42,641 nucleotides of DNA, from contig NZ_LMHT01000031.1 of assembly GCF_001429025.1 (NCBI RefSeq), forward strand, positions 1 to 42,641, written 5' to 3'. The stretch comes from Phenylobacterium sp. Root700. Its GTDB lineage: Bacteria; Pseudomonadota; Alphaproteobacteria; Caulobacterales; Caulobacteraceae. Made by a program: the position numbers and the translations under genes. Below the pieces are notes generated by a model. That model was not told the DNA's origin and searched no databases. It saw only the letters and a program-made list of their open reading frames with translations. This document shows, piece by piece, positions 40,426-42,641 of this stretch; positions within the stretch are counted from its first letter, which is position 1, and the number at the start of each line of letters is the position of its first letter.

Positions 40426-40535
40426 CCCCCTCAGTCGGCTTCGCCGCCAGCTCCCCCAGAGGGGGAGCATCTGAAAAATAAGATCCTCCCCCGCTGGGGG
40501 AGGTGGATCGGCGAAGCCGAGACGGAGGGGGCTAC
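40422..40535. repeat. Modular intergenic palindrome, copy B, filling a convergent gap
   Basis: The region has perfect 11-bp terminal inverted repeats: GTAGCCCCCTC (40422-40432) and GAGGGGGCTAC (40525-40535). Between them are module 1 reversed (to GCATCT, about 40474) and module 2 reversed (GATCCTCCCCC-GCT-GGGGGAGG onward), the reverse join to copy A. The TAG inside each terminus is the stop codon of rarD (+) and of the serine hydrolase (-). Together with 9 bases of A-rich spacer the element takes up the whole gap between the two genes. Confidence 0.78.
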
Positions 40536-41665
40536 AGCCCCGCGTAGGCCGCCTCGATCAGCCGCTTGGCGCGGGCGTCGCCGATCAGGTCGGTGGACTG
40601 CTTGTTCATCACATAAGCCCCGGCCAGCTTGGTCTGCGGATCGGCGAAGGCGCAGGAGCCGCCCCAGCCCGAATGGCCGAAGGTCTGTTCGCCCGGCCCC
40701 CAGACCTTCACCGCGCTATTGCGCATGAAGCCCGCGCCCCAGCTCATCACGAAGGGCAGCACCAGGTCCTGGCCGTGGATGCGTTCGCGCGAGGCCTCGG
40801 CGATCAGCGACGGCGAGAGGATCTCCTCGCCGTCCAGCCAGCCGTCATTGGCCAGCGCCCCGATCAACCGCGCCAGGGCCGGCGCGGTGGCGTGACCATT
40901 GGCCGAGGGGATCTCCATCCGCCGCCATTCGGCCTGACCACGTCCGGCCGGCGAGGACCAGGGCGTCAGGAAGGCGGCCTTGGTCGCGGCGTTGATCTCG
41001 CCGAAATTCGGCAGGCCGTTCGGCCGCTGCAGATCAGCGGCGCGGTCGTGCTCGGCGTCGGGCAGACCGATCCAGAGGTCGAGGTCGAACGGGACCGCCA
41101 GGTCCTGGCGCAGGGCCGTGCCCATGGTCCGGCCGTCGACCCGGCGGAAGATCTCGCCGGCCAGATAGCCAAAGGTGATCGGGTGATAGCCGCTGGCGGT
41201 TCCCGGCGGCCACAGCGGGGCCATGGCCGCCAGCTTGGCGCAGATGGCGTCCCAGTCGAACCACAGGGCCGGCTCCATCTCGTCGGGAAAGCCCGACAGG
41301 CCCTCCTGGTGACTCATCACCTGCTCGACGGTGATCGCTGCCTTGCCGGCCTGCGCGAACTCGGGCCAGACCTGCGCGACCGGCTGGTCGTAGGCGAGCT
41401 TTCCCTGGTCGACCAGCCGGGCGATCAACAGGGCGGCGAGCGCCTTGGTGGTCGAGAACACCGGGGTCAGGGTCTTGTCGTCGAACGGCTTGGTCCGGGC
41501 CCGGTCGGCGAACCCGGCCCAGAGGTCGACCACCAGCTCGCCGGCCTCCACCAGGGCGAAGCGCGCGCCCAGCTCCTGGCCGGCGGCGAAGTTGCCTTCG
41601 AAGGCGGCGCGGACGGCCGCGAAGCGGTCGGGGCAAACCCCGTGGATCTCGACTTCGGTGCTCAT
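40532..41665 (-). CDS. Class C beta-lactamase-fold serine hydrolase (EstB-like esterase)
   Basis: A 377-aa hydrolase with the penicillin-binding-protein/beta-lactamase fold. The nucleophile motif STTK has Ser71 and Lys74; the YxN position is a Tyr at 160 in SGYHPITFGYLAGEIFRR, the pattern of EstB-type esterases rather than true beta-lactamases. The third motif is in the C-terminal HSGWGGS region (WGPGEQTFGHSGWGGSCAF). No signal peptide, so probably a cytoplasmic esterase; substrate unknown. Its ATG overlaps the pdxY stop (ATGA), so the two are translated together. Its stop codon is supplied by palindrome copy B. Confidence 0.88.
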   Translation of the reverse strand: MSTEVEIHGVCPDRFAAVRAAFEGNFAAGQELGARFALVEAGELVVDLWAGFADRARTKPFDDKTLTPVFSTTKALAALLIARLVDQGKLAYDQPVAQVWPEFAQAGKAAITVEQVMSHQEGLSGFPDEMEPALWFDWDAICAKLAAMAPLWPPGTASGYHPITFGYLAGEIFRRVDGRTMGTALRQDLAVPFDLDLWIGLPDAEHDRAADLQRPNGLPNFGEINAATKAAFLTPWSSPAGRGQAEWRRMEIPSANGHATAPALARLIGALANDGWLDGEEILSPSLIAEASRERIHGQDLVLPFVMSWGAGFMRNSAVKVWGPGEQTFGHSGWGGSCAFADPQTKLAGAYVMNKQSTDLIGDARAKRLIEAAYAGL

Positions 41666-42519
41666 GCCAATCGCTCCAAACGCACGCTGGGGGAGGTCGC
41701 CTTCAGCCTTTGGGCCATGCCGACGATGGGTAGCTCGGCGGCCGAGGCGGCCTGCGCCGCGGCCACGGTGTCGGCCACGCCGCCGACCGCCCGGCCAAGC
41801 GCGTAGGACCCGGTCAGGCCGTCCAGCAGCGCCGCGCCGAACAGGGCCGACAGCAGGTCGCCTGTGCCCTTGGGGGCCGAGGGCAGCTTGGGATGGGCGG
41901 CCATCCAGGCCTCGGCGCCGTCGAGATAGATCACCCCGATCTCCTTGCCGTGGCTGACCGAGGAGACCAGCACCGGCTTGCCGATCAAGCGGGCGGCGGC
42001 CAGCGCCTCCTCCGGCGTGCGGGTGTCGGCGCCGGTCAGGTGGGCCAACTCCCAGACGTTGGGGGCCAGGATGTCGGCGCGCGGGACCAGTTCCTCGATC
42101 ACCGCCTTGGCCACCTCGGCGGGAACGTAGAGCCCCTTGCCGGCGTCGCCGAGCGTGGGGTCGACGATGACGAGCGGATGGCGGGCGGCCTCGCCGCCGT
42201 AGCCCTTGCGCTTGGCGCCGCGCACCGCGTCGATGGCGTGGGCGGCGGCGATCACCTGCTGCGCCGAGGCGAAATAGCCGGTCAGCACCAGGTCGGTCTG
42301 GCCAAACAGCTTGTTGGCCTCGATCCCGGCCAGCATGCCCTCGACCGTCTCGTGCGGCACGCGCGCGCCGCCGGGGGCGCCCCAGCCGGGATGACGGCCG
42401 AAGAGCACGGTCGGCACGACCATGCTGTCGATCTTGAGAATGGAAAGGGCGCTCGCCTGGGCCGTTCCGCCCACGTGACTGGCGGCGACATGGCTGGAGA
42501 TTATGAGCGCGAGCGGCAT
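41662..42519 (-). CDS. pdxY: Pyridoxal kinase
   Basis: A 285-aa ribokinase-fold enzyme phosphorylating pyridoxal in the vitamin B6 salvage route. Length equals E. coli PdxY (287). Motifs: ISSHVAASHVGG at the start, TGYFASAQQV, PLVIVDPTLGDAGKGLYV, ADILAPNVWELAHLTG, and the catalytic-loop KGTGDLLSALFGAALLDG where Asp serves as base. The ATG at 42519 is chosen by family start (MPLALIISS); an in-frame GTG at 42555 adds 12 residues. It is upstream of, and overlaps, the serine hydrolase gene. Another PLP-linked pair lies 38 kb away, but no joint control is shown. Confidence 0.93.
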   Translation of the reverse strand: MPLALIISSHVAASHVGGTAQASALSILKIDSMVVPTVLFGRHPGWGAPGGARVPHETVEGMLAGIEANKLFGQTDLVLTGYFASAQQVIAAAHAIDAVRGAKRKGYGGEAARHPLVIVDPTLGDAGKGLYVPAEVAKAVIEELVPRADILAPNVWELAHLTGADTRTPEEALAAARLIGKPVLVSSVSHGKEIGVIYLDGAEAWMAAHPKLPSAPKGTGDLLSALFGAALLDGLTGSYALGRAVGGVADTVAAAQAASAAELPIVGMAQRLKATSPSVRLERLA

Positions 42520-42574
42520 GCCAGCTCTGATTAGCCGAGCGGCCTCATAGGCCACAATAGAGATGCGTCGGCGG

Positions 42575-42626
42575 AGATGCTCCCCCGCTGGGGGAGCTGT
42601 CAGCCGAAAGGCTGACTGAGGGGGCT
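42575..42626. repeat. Modular intergenic palindrome, copy C (module 1)
   Basis: AGATGCTCCCCC through TGAGGGGGCT, with hairpins GCTCCCCC/GGGGGAGC and TCAGCC/GGCTGA, is module 1 of the family seen at 5219-5268 and in copy B. It lies about 55 bases upstream of pdxY. The window ends 15 bases later, so whether module 2 follows cannot be seen. Confidence 0.7.
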
Positions 42627-42641
42627 GCGACTGGAGCAGCA

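Noticed and set aside
38475..40481. A 668-codon open frame running through asd, the ZIP gene and rarD
   Set aside because: It crosses three well-supported genes in a wrong frame and has an Arg/Gly/Pro-rich shadow composition.
1..42641. tRNA, rRNA or CRISPR sequences
   Set aside because: Reading the gaps between genes on both strands I saw no tRNA-like arms ending in CCA, no rRNA segments and no regularly spaced repeats; a tRNAscan or CRISPR search was not possible here.

Overview
The window reads as a stretch of chromosome from a GC-rich alphaproteobacterium, most probably Caulobacterales (Caulobacter/Phenylobacterium-like). That placement is inferred from codon use strongly biased to G/C in the third position, frequent GTG starts, the ffh-rpsP-rimM-trmD-rplS order, the leuC/leuD/leuB/asd grouping, and palindromic repeats lying between genes. 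No rRNA, tRNA, CRISPR array, prophage or complete mobile element is visible. Almost every base is in a gene and no gap exceeds 300 bases.

Left part (1-12.4 kb): a lipoprotein; an oxidative-stress unit (oxyR divergent from ahpC-ahpD, with a recognisable OxyR operator between them); a MocR-type regulator divergent from a flavin-binding PNPOx-like protein; a secreted SRPBCC protein; glutamate racemase; a small protein plus TetR regulator behind a promoter that contains a palindrome; an exported M3 metallopeptidase; a glycine-zipper/SH3 envelope protein; and an ArsR regulator with two AHSA1/SRPBCC proteins.

Core translation block (12.6-17.8 kb): ffh with a hairpin-rich leader, rpsP with a very long Ala/Glu/Pro tail, rimM, trmD and rplS, ending in a textbook terminator. 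Two opposite-strand genes (a 64-aa protein and tesB) split rimM from trmD, whose codon use is looser than its neighbours'. Then follow an HxlR-isomerase-SDR operon with overlapping stop and start codons, a GFA-type zinc protein, a thioesterase, a P-loop kinase-like protein and a LysR regulator.

Leucine region (22.6-31.3 kb): leuC, a membrane protein, a two-domain VOC protein, leuD and an ABM-domain protein form a tightly packed + strand cluster. The osmoregulated periplasmic glucan genes opgG-opgH lie on the - strand between it and leuB. The last third (31.4-42.6 kb) is mixed: DUF6481-like protein, sulfatase, MarR-GNAT fusion, MarR, 2-hydroxyacid dehydrogenase, TPR protein (possibly frameshifted), PaaI thioesterase with an EF-hand protein, asd, ZIP transporter, rarD, an EstB-like serine hydrolase and pyridoxal kinase.

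I did not find a clear new defence or mobile system. The most interesting material is regulatory and structural: the OxyR operator, several promoter/operator overlaps that predict leaderless or autoregulated transcripts, the ffh leader, a modular palindrome family whose ends supply stop codons to two converging genes, and the leuC-TM-VOC-leuD-ABM arrangement. All family names rest on motif recognition by eye; no search was run.
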